This document shows, piece by piece, positions 12,499 through 22,145 of a stretch of DNA of 64,000 bases. The DNA is from Mya arenaria (Eukaryota > Mollusca > Bivalvia > Myida > Myidae): assembly GCF_026914265.1 (NCBI RefSeq), contig NC_069131.1, positions 8,882,001-8,946,000 on the forward strand. Direction: 5' to 3'. The notes under the pieces are model-generated. The model had not been told where the DNA came from, did no database searches, and was given only the letters and a program-made list of their open reading frames with translations. Position 1 is the stretch's first letter. Each line of letters begins with the position of its first letter. Both the position numbers and the translations under genes were made by a program.

Positions 12499-12798
12499 TT
12501 AGCCGGCCAAGATTGCAAGATTTTCAAATCGGTGGAAGAAACATGACAAACAATAGTTTCTCATTCGCACTTTTGGTGGCGTTCCATTAGCCTTACAATC
12601 ATTACAGTACCACACATACTTAAAACAGTTTTGGCAGTAGCCAGCTGGAGGGAAAATGTTCAAAAGATCATGTCGTTGACAAGGTTCTAACGTAAAGACT
12701 CCAGCACAACACAATTGGCATTCCCAACAGAACCTTTTGAAATAATCATTGTATTGTAGTCCAGCAAACCCAACGATGTCAGTATATCGTTTTGCCAT
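12499..12798 (-). CDS. Small cysteine-rich putative zinc-binding protein
   Basis: A 99 aa protein starting MAKRYTDIVGF. It has a dense Cys pattern: CWECQLCC at about residues 24-31, then CQRHDLL, YCQNCFKYVWYCNDCK and YCLSCFFH. The spacing of CxxC pairs suggests two or three zinc sites, but no named domain matches. An AATAAA on the coding strand lies within about 80 bp after the stop. It is the first gene inside the left end of the element and is duplicated at 44442-44741 with a few amino acid changes, which suggests a real gene. Function unknown. Confidence 0.65.
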   Translation of the reverse strand: MAKRYTDIVGFAGLQYNDYFKRFCWECQLCCAGVFTLEPCQRHDLLNIFPPAGYCQNCFKYVWYCNDCKANGTPPKVRMRNYCLSCFFHRFENLAILAG

Positions 12799-13050
12799 AG
12801 TAAGTGAAGTGTGAATAGTACAGTCCCCGCTGTATTAATAGTTTGAAGTGCTCTAAAAAGCGTATACATTAGTTCTCGAACTTGCATTCAACAACTTTGC
12901 AAACCAATGTTAGAAATTTGAGCTAACTAGCGTATTGCGGCTGTCTACAGCATAGCTGTGTAAATCAGAACTGGTAGTGTTTGAGTGATTAACACAGTTC
13001 ACCTTTCTATGTAAATGAAATAAACAGAAAGCAAAAATACAAATAATTGT
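12799..13050. other. Intergenic spacer
   Basis: Non-coding spacer with a small palindrome around CTACAGCATAGCTGTGTA. It holds the upstream region of the Cys-rich gene and the 3' end of the RING gene. Confidence 0.4.
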
Positions 13051-13644
13051 TTATGATTTATTCATAAGATATTTTCCAACAATAGCCGATCTACAAATGT
13101 GACATTCGCTGCTGGTAATGGAGCATGACTGACAAGATAAATGTCCACATGGGATAAACACAATACACTTTTTGTTTGTAACACAACTTGTACAAATGTT
13201 TTTTTCGTCGATTTGTCGTTGCAACTCTGCTTCCCTGCTGAGAAGATTGCGCAAAAGGGATGTTAGTGGGTTTGTTTTACGCAAGATCTTGGATACCGAT
13301 CGGATTTTGGATAAAATGTCAATTTCTTTCTCCCTGCCACAACGTTCTGATATTTTGTTCAACTCAATTTTGTAGTTTTTGAAGTCACGTTTAATTTCTC
13401 TGGCTAGTGGTAAAACTCTATTTGTTTTGTCTTGCTCGCTCATCTTGCTAGGAGGTTTTTCTGAAGAAGCTATCTTATGAAGTGATTTTACACTTTTACG
13501 AATTAATGGCAAAAGTTTTCTTAAGACGCCAGATACGTGTTTGCTGTTATTTACTACGATAGTTTTCATGTACAACACCTGAGTTTCACTGTGTTCCATA
13601 CGATCTGCCAAATTGCTTATTAAGCTTAAAGTTGTGTTTGACAT
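13051..13644 (-). CDS. RING-finger protein 1 (putative E3 ubiquitin ligase)
   Basis: About 197 aa from the Met in MSNTTLSLISNLADRMEHSE. I prefer this start because the paralogue at 14866 begins at the equivalent MSDTTLSLISNLADR; a longer frame upstream has no counterpart. The N-terminal ~145 residues are helical and Lys-rich. The last ~49 residues are a RING-HC finger of the IAP type: CTSC, then PCGHLSCQSC and CHICRS. Such proteins transfer ubiquitin from an E2; viral ones often target host defence proteins. TGAATAAATC at the end places the stop inside the polyadenylation signal. It is divergent from the coiled-coil gene at 13873. Confidence 0.78.
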   Translation of the reverse strand: MSNTTLSLISNLADRMEHSETQVLYMKTIVVNNSKHVSGVLRKLLPLIRKSVKSLHKIASSEKPPSKMSEQDKTNRVLPLAREIKRDFKNYKIELNKISERCGREKEIDILSKIRSVSKILRKTNPLTSLLRNLLSREAELQRQIDEKNICTSCVTNKKCIVFIPCGHLSCQSCSITSSECHICRSAIVGKYLMNKS

Positions 13645-13815
13645 GTTTGATATCAACTGAATGAATGGATTAAATAATTGATGAATGAAACTCGAGTAAT
13701 AAGAGCTTGAAATTATAATGCAATGAAAACACTGATTCGTTTTGTTTTCAACAATGATCATCATAATCTCATTTCATTGGATAAACACTTGTGCATTATA
13801 AAAGTTTAATCGTAT

Positions 13816-13828
13816 GATATAAAAGCTC
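13816..13828 (+). promoter_or_regulatory. TATA box for the coiled-coil gene
   Basis: GATATAAAAGCTC lies about 45-55 bp before the ATG at 13873. Comparable TATA sequences precede several other genes of the element at similar spacing. Confidence 0.5.
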
Positions 13829-13872
13829 ATATTCTACATTATGGGTATTCCTTAGCTGCAATACGTAGAGAG

Positions 13873-14445
13873 ATGGCTAACGAATATAGATATAGCACAT
13901 CTATTCCCCAGTATGAGAACAAGACAAACACACTACTTCAGAAATATCTCAAGTACTGTTCGAAAAATGTACCAACTCATGTTCGTACAAGTTTGACAAA
14001 GGAACTCGAATACCTTGGACAATGTTCGAAAGTACAGACAATCAACAATATGAATATGGTCGTTATGGCACATAGAAGGCAGAAAATAACATTAGAAAGA
14101 GAAATCAAATTTCTAAAACAAGAAGGCCAGCATTCTTCTAAAGCGATTCGAAAAACACAGCATCTGCTTAGAGAGCACAAGCGACACATACGGAAACTAA
14201 AGGGAATTCTTCAACGAGTCACAAATGAAGTAGTCAAAAGCGATTTGAGCATCCCAGTTTGCAGAAGGGATTTGAACACCCCAGTTTGCAAGGAGGATTC
14301 GAACATCCCAGTTTGTAGAAGGGATTTGAGTTACCATTCCGATACTGATGATACTGGTGATAATGATGAGACACTGTCTGTGGCAATGAATTGGGGTGAC
14401 GAACTTTTTGACCAGCCACCGAACGAAGAAACCCCCAGCGTATAA
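13873..14445 (+). CDS. Coiled-coil protein with short peptide repeats
   Basis: 190 aa starting MANEYRYSTSIPQYENK. Residues ~60-120 are strongly helical and basic (LEREIKFLKQEGQHSS, LLREHKRHIRKLKGIL) and probably form a coiled coil. Residues ~125-152 hold three tandem copies of a peptide close to (S/N)IPVCRRDL. The tail is acidic (SDTDDTGDNDETL). AATAAA follows at about 14494. The gene sits between two RING paralogues, both on the other strand. No family recognised; duplicated at 45813-46385. Confidence 0.65.
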   Translation: MANEYRYSTSIPQYENKTNTLLQKYLKYCSKNVPTHVRTSLTKELEYLGQCSKVQTINNMNMVVMAHRRQKITLEREIKFLKQEGQHSSKAIRKTQHLLREHKRHIRKLKGILQRVTNEVVKSDLSIPVCRRDLNTPVCKEDSNIPVCRRDLSYHSDTDDTGDNDETLSVAMNWGDELFDQPPNEETPSV

Positions 14446-14865
14446 CTTTTGAAAAATGTTCTGTTTCAATGAAACGCAAATTATGTAACGATTTCAAAAT
14501 AAAACCTTTCATACCACTTATTTTTGCTTCTCGTTCTTTGATTATTATTTTGTCATACAAATTGTTGAATAACACATCGATAAATGGAAAATATCCGAAG
14601 ACTAAAATCACAGCCTTTGATTTGAAAATAAAATAAAATCTGAACATGAAGTTATGTATCAGCAACTAAACAAATTTTCCAATATACTTAAGTTACAGTT
14701 ATCATACGTTCCCAAATTGTTTATTTTGAAAACAATAACGTTTTACGAGATATTTTTCATCTACTAAAAACCAGTATCTCATTCTTCTTAAAGGGAGGTA
14801 ATAGCATTAATAACACAGTGAAGAAACAAAATTGAAAACAAGTACAGAGGAATATATTTTACAAT
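14446..14865. other. Intergenic spacer
   Basis: Contains the AATAAA of the preceding gene and otherwise AT-rich DNA. Minus-strand frames here are shadows of the coiled-coil gene. Confidence 0.4.
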
Positions 14866-15474
14866 TTATTCATAAATTTGATATTTTCCGATAACAACAG
14901 TTCGGCAAAAATAGCATTTACTAGTTTTGATTGAACATGCATGACAAGTCAAATGGCCACAAGGCGTAAACACAATACACTTTTTGTCCGTAACACAAAT
15001 TTGACAAATGTTTTTTTCATCGTTTTGTAGTTGCAACTCTTGTCGCGTTTCTTCTTTCATGCTGAGGTGATGCCAGAGAAGGTCTCCTAGTGTGGTGGTC
15101 TTTCGAAATATCTTGGATACTAATCGCATGTCAGCCAAAATGTTAACTTCTTTCTCCCTACCACAGCGCTGTGAAATGTTGTTCAAGTCTGTTTTTAAAT
15201 TTTTCAAGTCATTTTTTAGCTTTTGAACCTGTGACAATAGGTCTCCGGTCTTCTGTTTCGGTTTACACATCTTGTTTGGAGGTTTAATGGAAATCGCTGT
15301 ATTTTGCAATATTTTCACACATTTGTGAAGTAGTGAAAGAAATTTTCTTAGCACGTCCAAAGTGCGCTTGCTACTTCGCGTACTAATGAATATCTTTATT
15401 TGCTGCAAGTCAGATTCACAGTGTTTTACACGATCTGCCAAATTGCTAATTAAGCTTAACGTTGTATCTGACAT
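14866..15474 (-). CDS. RING-finger protein 2, paralogue of RING 1
   Basis: About 202 aa from MSDTTLSLISNLADRVKHCE. It is homologous over its full length to the protein at 13051-13644: same opening, the shared block RCGREKEVNIL, and the same C-terminal RING (CQICVTDKKC, then PCGHLTCHACSI and CYFCRTVVIGK). An extra METRQELQLQN-like segment precedes the RING. The stop is again overlapped by ATGAATAAAT, giving a tight polyadenylation signal. The pair arose by tandem duplication within the repeat. The copy in repeat B is broken. Confidence 0.78.
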   Translation of the reverse strand: MSDTTLSLISNLADRVKHCESDLQQIKIFISTRSSKRTLDVLRKFLSLLHKCVKILQNTAISIKPPNKMCKPKQKTGDLLSQVQKLKNDLKNLKTDLNNISQRCGREKEVNILADMRLVSKIFRKTTTLGDLLWHHLSMKEETRQELQLQNDEKNICQICVTDKKCIVFTPCGHLTCHACSIKTSKCYFCRTVVIGKYQIYE

Positions 15475-15889
15475 GTTTGACTTCAACTCAAGAATGAATA
15501 AATGACTGAGAAGTGAAGATTATAAGAGCTTGAAATTATAATGCAAAGGAAACATGAGTTTTTTCTTATGTTTGAAGATTTTGAAAAATATGAGATGAAA
15601 TTTAAAAATTGCTTTCACGTGAAAGTGAAGTGAGCTTTGCAGTTTGAAGCATTTCAAAAGACGAAAGTCTTCATGATGCTTAAATTATGTTTCACTCAAT
15701 CGTTGCATAACTATTGAAATTTCTGATATACAACTAATGCTTCTAATTTCAGTTTATGTTTTTATTCAAAATGTAAGCAGATAACAAAGTACAAACATGC
15801 ATAGTATTCATAACATTGCAAACATATCAATATACATAATTATACACAATTGTTTTCATGAAATCAAACACAAGCAAATGTTTACAATT
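15475..15889. other. Upstream region of RING 2
   Basis: Contains TATAAGAGCTTGAAATTATA at about 15520-15540, a sequence also found in front of RING 1, so the promoter was duplicated with the gene. No open frame is supported. Confidence 0.45.
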
Positions 15890-16960
15890 GTTATAATGTC
15901 AAACATTCAATGTGAAAAGTATTTTTGTTATGCAATGTGGTCACTCCCTGTTTTTCATCCAGACTTGTGACTGGCATTGGTCAGGTTACCCACGGCATCA
16001 GCGAGGTCGGAAAATGGTAACTCTGAGCCAGAAACCTATTTTCCTAGTGTCATACACTACGCAAAATCAGCACCCATTAGAGGCCTTCCAGGCGACCTTC
16101 TACAATTTGTTACACCTATAATGTAGAGTGCTGGACTACTCGGGTGTAACAAACGGGGTATTGCTGACTCGTTGTAGGCACAACGCCGAACTTATGATCT
16201 CAGATACATGAATGGCTATACTGAAGCAAGAATCGAGTGCTACAGCCGCATAGATCGATCAGTGAACGATTGGAAATATGCGATCAACTTCAAGTACCCA
16301 AAACCACAAGCTAGGCTCGAAAACTCGTAGACTTATTTCTCTTTTGATCTAAGAGAAGGCTACAGAGTTCACTTTCAAACACACCTCTTAAGCACAAAGA
16401 GGCATATTTGCTCGCTTTACTTGCAGGCAGGAAATGCTAACTTTAATCTCAGAAAGCATTTCCTTTTATGTATCGCAACTTCTGAGCAAAGAAGCGATTG
16501 AAGTTTGAATTTTGAATTTTGAAAAAAACTGAGGCAACGCTAAAGGCAGTTACTCGACAAGGCACACTTAGGAATAAGCATCCGATTGCTTGTGTTTTCC
16601 TCTCTCTTTGTAAAGACTGTGTGGAGTGTCGGACCACAGCGATACATCGAGGTTGCCACTCCCTATTTTTCATTGCCTGTAGCGCGACATGATGACCATG
16701 AGCGGTTCCTAGTATTGGTACTGTACATCACCTTACACCAATACTAAGCTGGTCTAACGACACCTCCATACTCATGGTAGCCTCTCAAATTTTACTTTTA
16801 CCAAAATGTTTTTGCGAAGTTGACAAAATCATTGCATTGCATCCAAGACCGTAGCATATTGAGCAATGAGAAACAAATCTCGTCGAAGCTATACTTCTAT
16901 GCTCATGCTACCAGACGCAAATAACAAATCACTTGCCAAAATCGCTTTTTGTATATGATC
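15890..16960. ncRNA. Hairpin-rich non-coding block (possible structured RNA or miRNA cluster)
   Basis: A 1.1 kb block less AT-rich than its neighbours, with no good frame but many perfect short inverted repeats. Examples are TTTGTTACACC 16106-16116 with 16143-16153 (11 bp); CGTTGT/ACAACG 16170-16185; TTCTCTT/AAGAGAA 16337-16357; CCTCTT/AAGAGG 16384-16402; AGGAAATGCT/AGCATTTCCT 16429-16464 (10 bp); TAGTATTGGT/ACCAATACTA 16710-16746. Loops of 4-26 nt would fit RNA stem-loops. The last hairpin is conserved at 19175-19211. No transcript evidence; strand unknown. Confidence 0.35.
16531..16800. repeat. Dispersed 265 bp module, copy 1 in repeat A
   Basis: From GGCAACGCTAAAGGCAGTTA to the CTCATGGTAGCCT block. 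A second copy lies at 18999-19262, on the other side of the AT-rich array. The TAGTATTGG...CCAATACTA hairpin is kept in both. Copies in repeat B are at about 48472-48740 and 52578-52840. Confidence 0.85.
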
Positions 16961-17444
16961 TAATGGCTATCACAGAGAATGATCGTATTCGTCAGGCGAT
17001 GTCAAAGTGATCGACAACATGAGCTGGCCAGACTCAAGAGCGAAAAACTATGAGGTATCGCGACATACGGTTCTCATGTTCAAACCAGAAGGTCAAAAAA
17101 CCTCTCAGATATTTTCTCTGTATCTCTGATGCACCAAGTTCATAGTGCGAGGAGAAATCTGAGAAGTTCAAACCCACTTTGGGCTCCCAGCAGACTAACA
17201 GCACTTCTGAGCTAAGAGCTTGCTACTGGAATGACGAATATTGAAAAATGTGGAGCTTATATACCCGATGGCCAAAATTAATGCGCATCGCATTATAATT
17301 GTGCATAAATGGTTAGGACTATTTTTTTTACCGTTTTTATTTATACGCTCATATGAAATAGTTCCAGAATTATCACTTGATTCCGCATTATTATTGTACA
17401 AATGGCTCGAGATTTTGAAATCTGTGAATGAAGTAGTTTTTCTA
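16961..17444. other. Non-coding spacer
   Basis: No supported gene. It leads from the hairpin-rich block into the AT-rich array. Confidence 0.4.
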
Positions 17445-18560
17445 TGAAGATTATGTGAAATTAGTTTCAGCAAAATATCATTTTTTTTCAAGTTTCATGG
17501 ACTTGGTGGAATTTGTGCATATGGCTTATGATTGTGAGATCTGTGAGATTTGCTGCAAATGTAGATTTGTTGAATTTGATCATTATGAAGATTTTATTTT
17601 TTTCATGAAATCTTGTGTGAACGCCAGCCTCAGAAAGATATCAATTTTTTCATGTTTCATGGACTTAGCTGCATGTTTTGTGCATATGGCTTATGATTGT
17701 GAGATTTGTAATTTTTTGAGAGATTTGCATGAGCCTATAATTTTTTCAACATTATGAAGATTTTATTTTTTTCATGAAATCTTGTGTGAACGCCAGTTTC
17801 ACTAAGATACCAATTTTTCATGTTTCATGGACTTAGCTGCATGTTTTGTGCATATGGCTTATGATTGTGAGATCTGTGAGATTTGCATGTGCCTATAATT
17901 TTTTGAAAGATTTGCATGAGCCTATAATTTTTTGGGTAAATGAAGCCTATAATTTTTTTTTGAAATCTTGAGATCCCGCGTTAATTTCTAGATTTTCAAC
18001 AATATGAAGATTTTATTTTTTTTCTCATGAAAACTGGTGTGAACGCTAGTTTCAGAGCACAAATGTTGAAGGTTTTGAAATCTGAGTGTTTGAGTGAGTT
18101 TTATGAAGCCTATAATTTTTGAAGAATGTAGCCTATAGTTCGATATTTGAAATCTTGAGTTCCAACGTTAATTTCTAGATTTTCAAAATATTCGAATGTT
18201 CAGACCATAGAATTGTCATTCAGAGTTCTTGTGATGTATGATTGTTGATATCATGAAGATTTTAACTTTTTCGTGAAATCTTGTGTGAACGCCAGTGTCA
18301 GTAAATTATCAATTTTTCAGGTTTCATGGACGTGGGTCCACATTATTGAAATTTGTCATTTTTTTGAAGGAGTTGCATGAGCCTATAATTTTGAATAAAT
18401 GGAGCCTATAATTTTTTTATGAAATCTTGAGATACCTCGTTAATTTCTAGATTATGAACATTATGAAGATTTGATTTTTTTTCATGAAGTATTGTGTGAA
18501 ATAAAGCCTATAGTTCGTTTTTTGAAATCTTGAGATCTCTCGTCAACTTCTAGATTTTCA
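17445..18560. repeat. AT-rich tandem array, short form
   Basis: Degenerate units of roughly 115-230 bp are built from the blocks CTTGTGTGAACGCCAGTTTC, TTTCATGGACTTG, TGTGCATATGGCTTATGATT, GAGCCTATAATTTTTT and ATTATGAAGATTTTATTTTT. The equivalent array in repeat B (49385-52110) has more than twice as many units. Isolated copies of the same blocks occur at about 32480-32760 in the unique region. Confidence 0.85.
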
Positions 18561-18998
18561 CAATTTTTCACAATTTTTCACAATTTTCGATGCATATTTT
18601 TTTGTTGAGAGCATGAAATTACAATTCAGAGTTGCATTATTTTTGTACATATGGCTTATGATCGTGAGATTTAACATGTTTGAAAATAAAAAAGAAGCTT
18701 TTTCATACAATCTCATGTTTGATTTTTAAATTTCAACACAGCAGAATTTGTGAATTTGCTGTTCATGTTTTGCATTATTTTTGTACATCTGAGTATTTTT
18801 TTGAAAAATGAAAAATGCTGCTGACAAAATGTTGAAATGTTGAATGTTTGTGTGATATGTGTATTTCGAGCCATTTTTTTTTGAAGTATAACGCCAGTGG
18901 CTGTTATCTTCAAGCATTAAAAGGGAAACCTAATTTTCATCGTAACCCTATTATGTGGTCCTAACCTAGTTTTATTTGTTCACAAATTTGAAAATAAA

Positions 18999-19262
18999 GG
19001 CAACGCCAAAGGCAGTTACTCGACAAGGCACACTTAGGAAGAAGCATCCGATTGCCTATATTTCCCCTCTCATTGTAAAGACTGTGTGGAGTGTCGGACC
19101 ACGGCAATACAAAGAGGTTGCCACTCCCTATTTTTCATTGCCTGTAGCGTGACATGGTGAACATGAGCGGTTCCTAGTATTGGCACTGTACACCACCTTA
19201 CACCAATACTAAGCTGGTCTAACGACACCTCCATACTCATGCTAGCCTTTAAATTACTTTTG
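18999..19262. repeat. Dispersed 265 bp module, copy 2 in repeat A
   Basis: Nearly the same sequence as 16531-16800, including the hairpin at 19175-19211 (9 bp stem). The stem is conserved while the loop has changed. Confidence 0.85.
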
Positions 19263-19398
19263 CCAAATGATCTTGCTGAACGAAAACATTGCCACATATC
19301 AATGTTCGGTCGTTCAAGAGGAATGTTTGTGATGAATGAAGTTTTGCACTTCGAAACCAAACTAAGAATGCAATGAGCCTAGTACATTTCACTTGTAT

Positions 19399-19815
19399 TT
19401 CACAACGCATCTACATTCTAACATTTTTTTTAAAAATTGCTTGATCTTGCAATTTTGATTTCAATTTTCATTCAAGCTGAACTTTATATATAGACATTGA
19501 CAAAACAACAGGTTCGCATCTTAAACCGCCGCATAAAGGACAGTGAGAAACGAATCTCGTCGACCCATGCTGGCACGAGCAAACAAATCATTTTGTCAAC
19601 AGCATTTCACAACGCATCTACATTCTAACATTTTTTTTTTAAAAAGTGCTTGATCTTGCAATATTGATTTCAATTTTCATTCAAGCTGAACTTTATAGAC
19701 ATTGACAAAACAACAGGCTTGCATCTTAAACCGCCGCATAAAGGACAGCGAGAAACGAATCTCGTCGACCCATGCTGGCACGAGCAAACAAATCATTTTG
19801 TCAACAGCATTTCAC
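19399..19815. repeat. Two tandem ~207 bp units with conserved hairpins
   Basis: The units start CACAACGCATCTACATTC at 19401 and 19608. Each ends in a GC-richer core: AACCGCCGCATAAAGGACAG, then GAGAAACGAATCTC and GTCGACCCATGCTGGCACGA. GAGA/TCTC and CTCGT/ACGAG can pair in alternative stems. A related GAGAAACAAATCTCGTCGA also occurs at about 16868. Confidence 0.75.
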
Positions 19816-20180
19816 AAAAATGAAACATTTTAAAATGCAGTGCAAATTTTGCTCTTGTGCACACTATCAAAATGTTTACCATTTTACTAAGTTATGTTCC
19901 AACCAATATCGTAATCAATATGACAAGACCAAAGCTTAATAAATTTATGAATTACAAGCAGCATTACTGCTAAAATTTTGTTCAATCACAAATGTTCCTC
20001 GGTTTCAGCCGTGACCAAGTCTGGCTGTTTCTCATAAAAAAAATATAGTGAAAAACCGTTTGACTGTGGTTTCATTGAAAAAAATCGACAGACCAAAATG
20101 TAACCAATTTTATGAAAAAAATGTGTTATCTTTCGTGAACAATACTTTGGATGGCCAAAAAAAATAACAACAGTACTCAC

Positions 20181-20203
20181 AATAGCAAACAAGACCCGCG
20201 TTA
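20181..20203 (-). other. Possible 23 bp micro-exon
   Basis: On the minus strand the acceptor CTTACCCCAG precedes a 23 bp stretch that ends at the consensus donor GTGAGT. It could be the last-but-one exon of the minus-strand transcript described at 22146-24345. Very small; treat as speculative. Confidence 0.25.
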
Positions 20204-20263
20204 CTGGGGTAAGCAAGACAGCACAAACATTAAAAGCAAACAGATAAATCAGTATTTCTCCAT

Positions 20264-20569
20264 TTAAATTTCATTTTCGAATGATTTACTGTATGATAAA
20301 TTTTCAATGTTCATGTAAAACACGAAATACAAGTGTTGGAGAATTACTGATAAACAAAAAGCAACGGTACAAAGCACATATAATACAAACAATATTTTAA
20401 AACGAACAAGTGTGGATAGGTATCTTTTTTCAAATAAACAATGACATTTCAAATGGATCGACGAATTCTGTCTGCTGTCTTCTGTCGGATCCCCTGTGTA
20501 TGGCATCTCATCTGAAAAAATGAAATGAAACGTGTAAAAGACGAAACATTCATACATACAATAGCACAT
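20264..20569 (-). CDS. Small putative membrane protein, possibly an exon
   Basis: 101 aa frame, or about 80 aa if translation starts at MPYTGDPTEDSRQN. A hydrophobic stretch FKILFVLYVLCTVAFCLSVI would span a membrane once, after a basic segment. TTTTTTCAG followed by ATGAG at 20511 is a strong acceptor, so this may be the 3' coding exon of a spliced minus-strand transcript rather than a stand-alone gene. No family recognised. The same frame occurs at 53849-54148. Confidence 0.4.
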   Translation of the reverse strand: MCYCMYECFVFYTFHFIFSDEMPYTGDPTEDSRQNSSIHLKCHCLFEKRYLSTLVRFKILFVLYVLCTVAFCLSVILQHLYFVFYMNIENLSYSKSFENEI

Positions 20570-20898
20570 TAATGTTTACTCTGGTAAATTTTGGTTTCAT
20601 TTATAACATTGGACTTGCAGTGAGTTGTAAATGCTTAGTCTTAAAACATATTAACCTTTATCTCAGTTTTGATTTACAAATGACAGAGCAGTACACTAAC
20701 AACGTGCTTAAAATTATGATTTTTTTGACAACTTTTCAATTTTTTCAAAATTTTTGACTTTGGATTTTCACCATAGCGCATTCGCGTTTTAGCTATATAC
20801 CTACCAAAGCGCATTTGCGTTTAAGCGATGTAGTTTTTTCACGCTGAGTACCCCCCTTATGAAACTTTTTTTTACATTGAATTTAGAACGATTTAGTT

Positions 20899-21098
20899 GA
20901 CTCACAAAATTAGGCACACAAAGTGACGATGTACAAGTATTTTGGGGTGACGAGCTTTTTGGTTCGCTCGCCCGACCAAACAAAAACACTTTTAGTATAT
21001 ATATAAGTCTTTTTGTTTGGCCGGGCGAGGTAACCAAAAAGCTCGTCACCCTAAATTATTTGTACATCGTCACCTGGTTTGCTTAAATTTGTGAGTCG
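20899..21098. repeat. ~200 bp palindrome with TATATATA centre (A1); candidate replication origin
   Basis: The left arm runs TGACTCACAAAATTAGGCAC, then GTGACGAGCTTTTTGGTT, then CGCTCGCCCG. It is mirrored by the right arm CGGGCGAGGTAACC, AAAAAGCTCGTCACCC and GTGAGTCG. The centre is TATATATATAAG at about 20994. Just upstream are two related elements, AGCGCATTCGCGTTTTAGC and AGCGCATTTGCGTTTAAGC (20775-20826). Long palindromes with an AT-rich centre beside repeated protein-binding sites are how herpesvirus origins are built; that role is inference. Confidence 0.85.
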
Positions 21099-21104
21099 AT
21101 TTGT

Positions 21105-21480
21105 CATAAAGAGAGTAAAATGTATGATAAGATGCTTAGCATCTTCAAATAATTTGACATTCATCTTTTGGTTTGACAATAAAATGAGTAAAATTTATGA
21201 TAAATTGTTTAGCATCTGTAAATAATTTGACATTCATCTTTTGGTTTAACAAATAATAGAGTGAAATGTATGACAAATGCTAAATATCATGAATCGATTC
21301 AAGACATGACATTTAGCATTTGGTTTGACAAATAATAAAGTGAAATGTATGATAAACTGCTTAGCATCTGTAAATAATTTGACGTTCATCTTTTGGTTTG
21401 ACAAATAATAGAGTGAAATGTTTGATAAATGCTCAGTATCATGAATCGCTTTGATATTCATCAATTTGTTTTACTAATGA
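21105..21480. repeat. Iterated ~75-80 bp repeats beside palindrome A1
   Basis: Four to five units are built from TTTGACATTCATCTTTTGGT, TTTGACAAATAATAGAGTGA and AATGTATGACAAATGCTAAA. The same units flank the other palindromes. They look like iterons. Confidence 0.8.
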
Positions 21481-21641
21481 ACAAATAATGTCATATGGTT
21501 TGACAAAAAAGTAGATTGAAATACCATTCATTTGTGATGTTTTACACTTGTGAAATGCAGATCGAATGCATTATTTTTGTGCATATTTAATATGTAACGC
21601 ATACTTAATATCATTACAAAACTTGAAACCTACAGCAATTT

Positions 21642-22025
21642 ATGATCTGTACAATGGAGAGACTTAACCGCAAAATTAAAAGAATTGCCATTCTTGAGGC
21701 TAGACTTGCTGTACTCAAAACAGAGTTACAGTCAGAACTGGAGCAGCTGAACAATTCCAATGACATGACAATGAACTATGGTTCAAAAACATTATCACCT
21801 GTACAAACTGAGGTTGAAGACTGGGGTGACTGCGTAAGGACTTCAGAAATCATCAGCGAGGAGGACTGGGAATCTGAAGCAAACAGGCAGCCCTTCACTC
21901 TTGGTGGGACATTCTGCAAAACGAGAAAATCTACAAACTGGGAAAACAGATGCCCTGTTTGTTTCTCAAAAAACTGTGGACATAAAGTGAACAGATGTTT
22001 GTTCAGAGAAGCCGCAACTCAGTGA
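21642..22025 (+). CDS. Coiled-coil protein with C-terminal zinc knuckle
   Basis: 127 aa; MERLNRKIKRIAILEARLAV begins a ~35 residue coiled coil rich in Leu and charged residues. The middle is acidic (VEDWGDCVRTSEIISEEDWE). The C-terminus has CPVCFSKNCGHKVNRC, a compact Cys/His cluster that could bind one or two zinc ions. The start could be the first Met or MERLN four codons on. AATAAA follows at about 22120. It lies between the two palindromes of the repeat. Family unknown. Confidence 0.6.
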   Translation: MICTMERLNRKIKRIAILEARLAVLKTELQSELEQLNNSNDMTMNYGSKTLSPVQTEVEDWGDCVRTSEIISEEDWESEANRQPFTLGGTFCKTRKSTNWENRCPVCFSKNCGHKVNRCLFREAATQ

Positions 22026-22145
22026 TTTATATTCTACATTATTGTTGTATGTACCATATAACACTCGATGAACAAGTTCAAAAACTTTTTATCATATACA
22101 ACTGGATAAACAAGTTAAAAAATAAATAAGCACTTTGTATTTTAC

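Noticed and set aside
17241-17757. Overlapping small frames rich in Phe and Cys in the AT-rich array (and at 49180-49761)
   Set aside because: Frames follow the repeat units and change with unit number. No codon or domain signal.
19986-20216. 76 aa hydrophobic minus-strand frame
   Set aside because: It lacks an ATG at its 5' end and is crossed by a consensus donor and acceptor, so it is better seen as part of a spliced region.
20801-21049. Recurrent minus-strand frame over the palindrome (also at 35247 and 54380)
   Set aside because: It is the translation of an inverted repeat. Its recurrence is explained by the copies of the palindrome, and the length varies.
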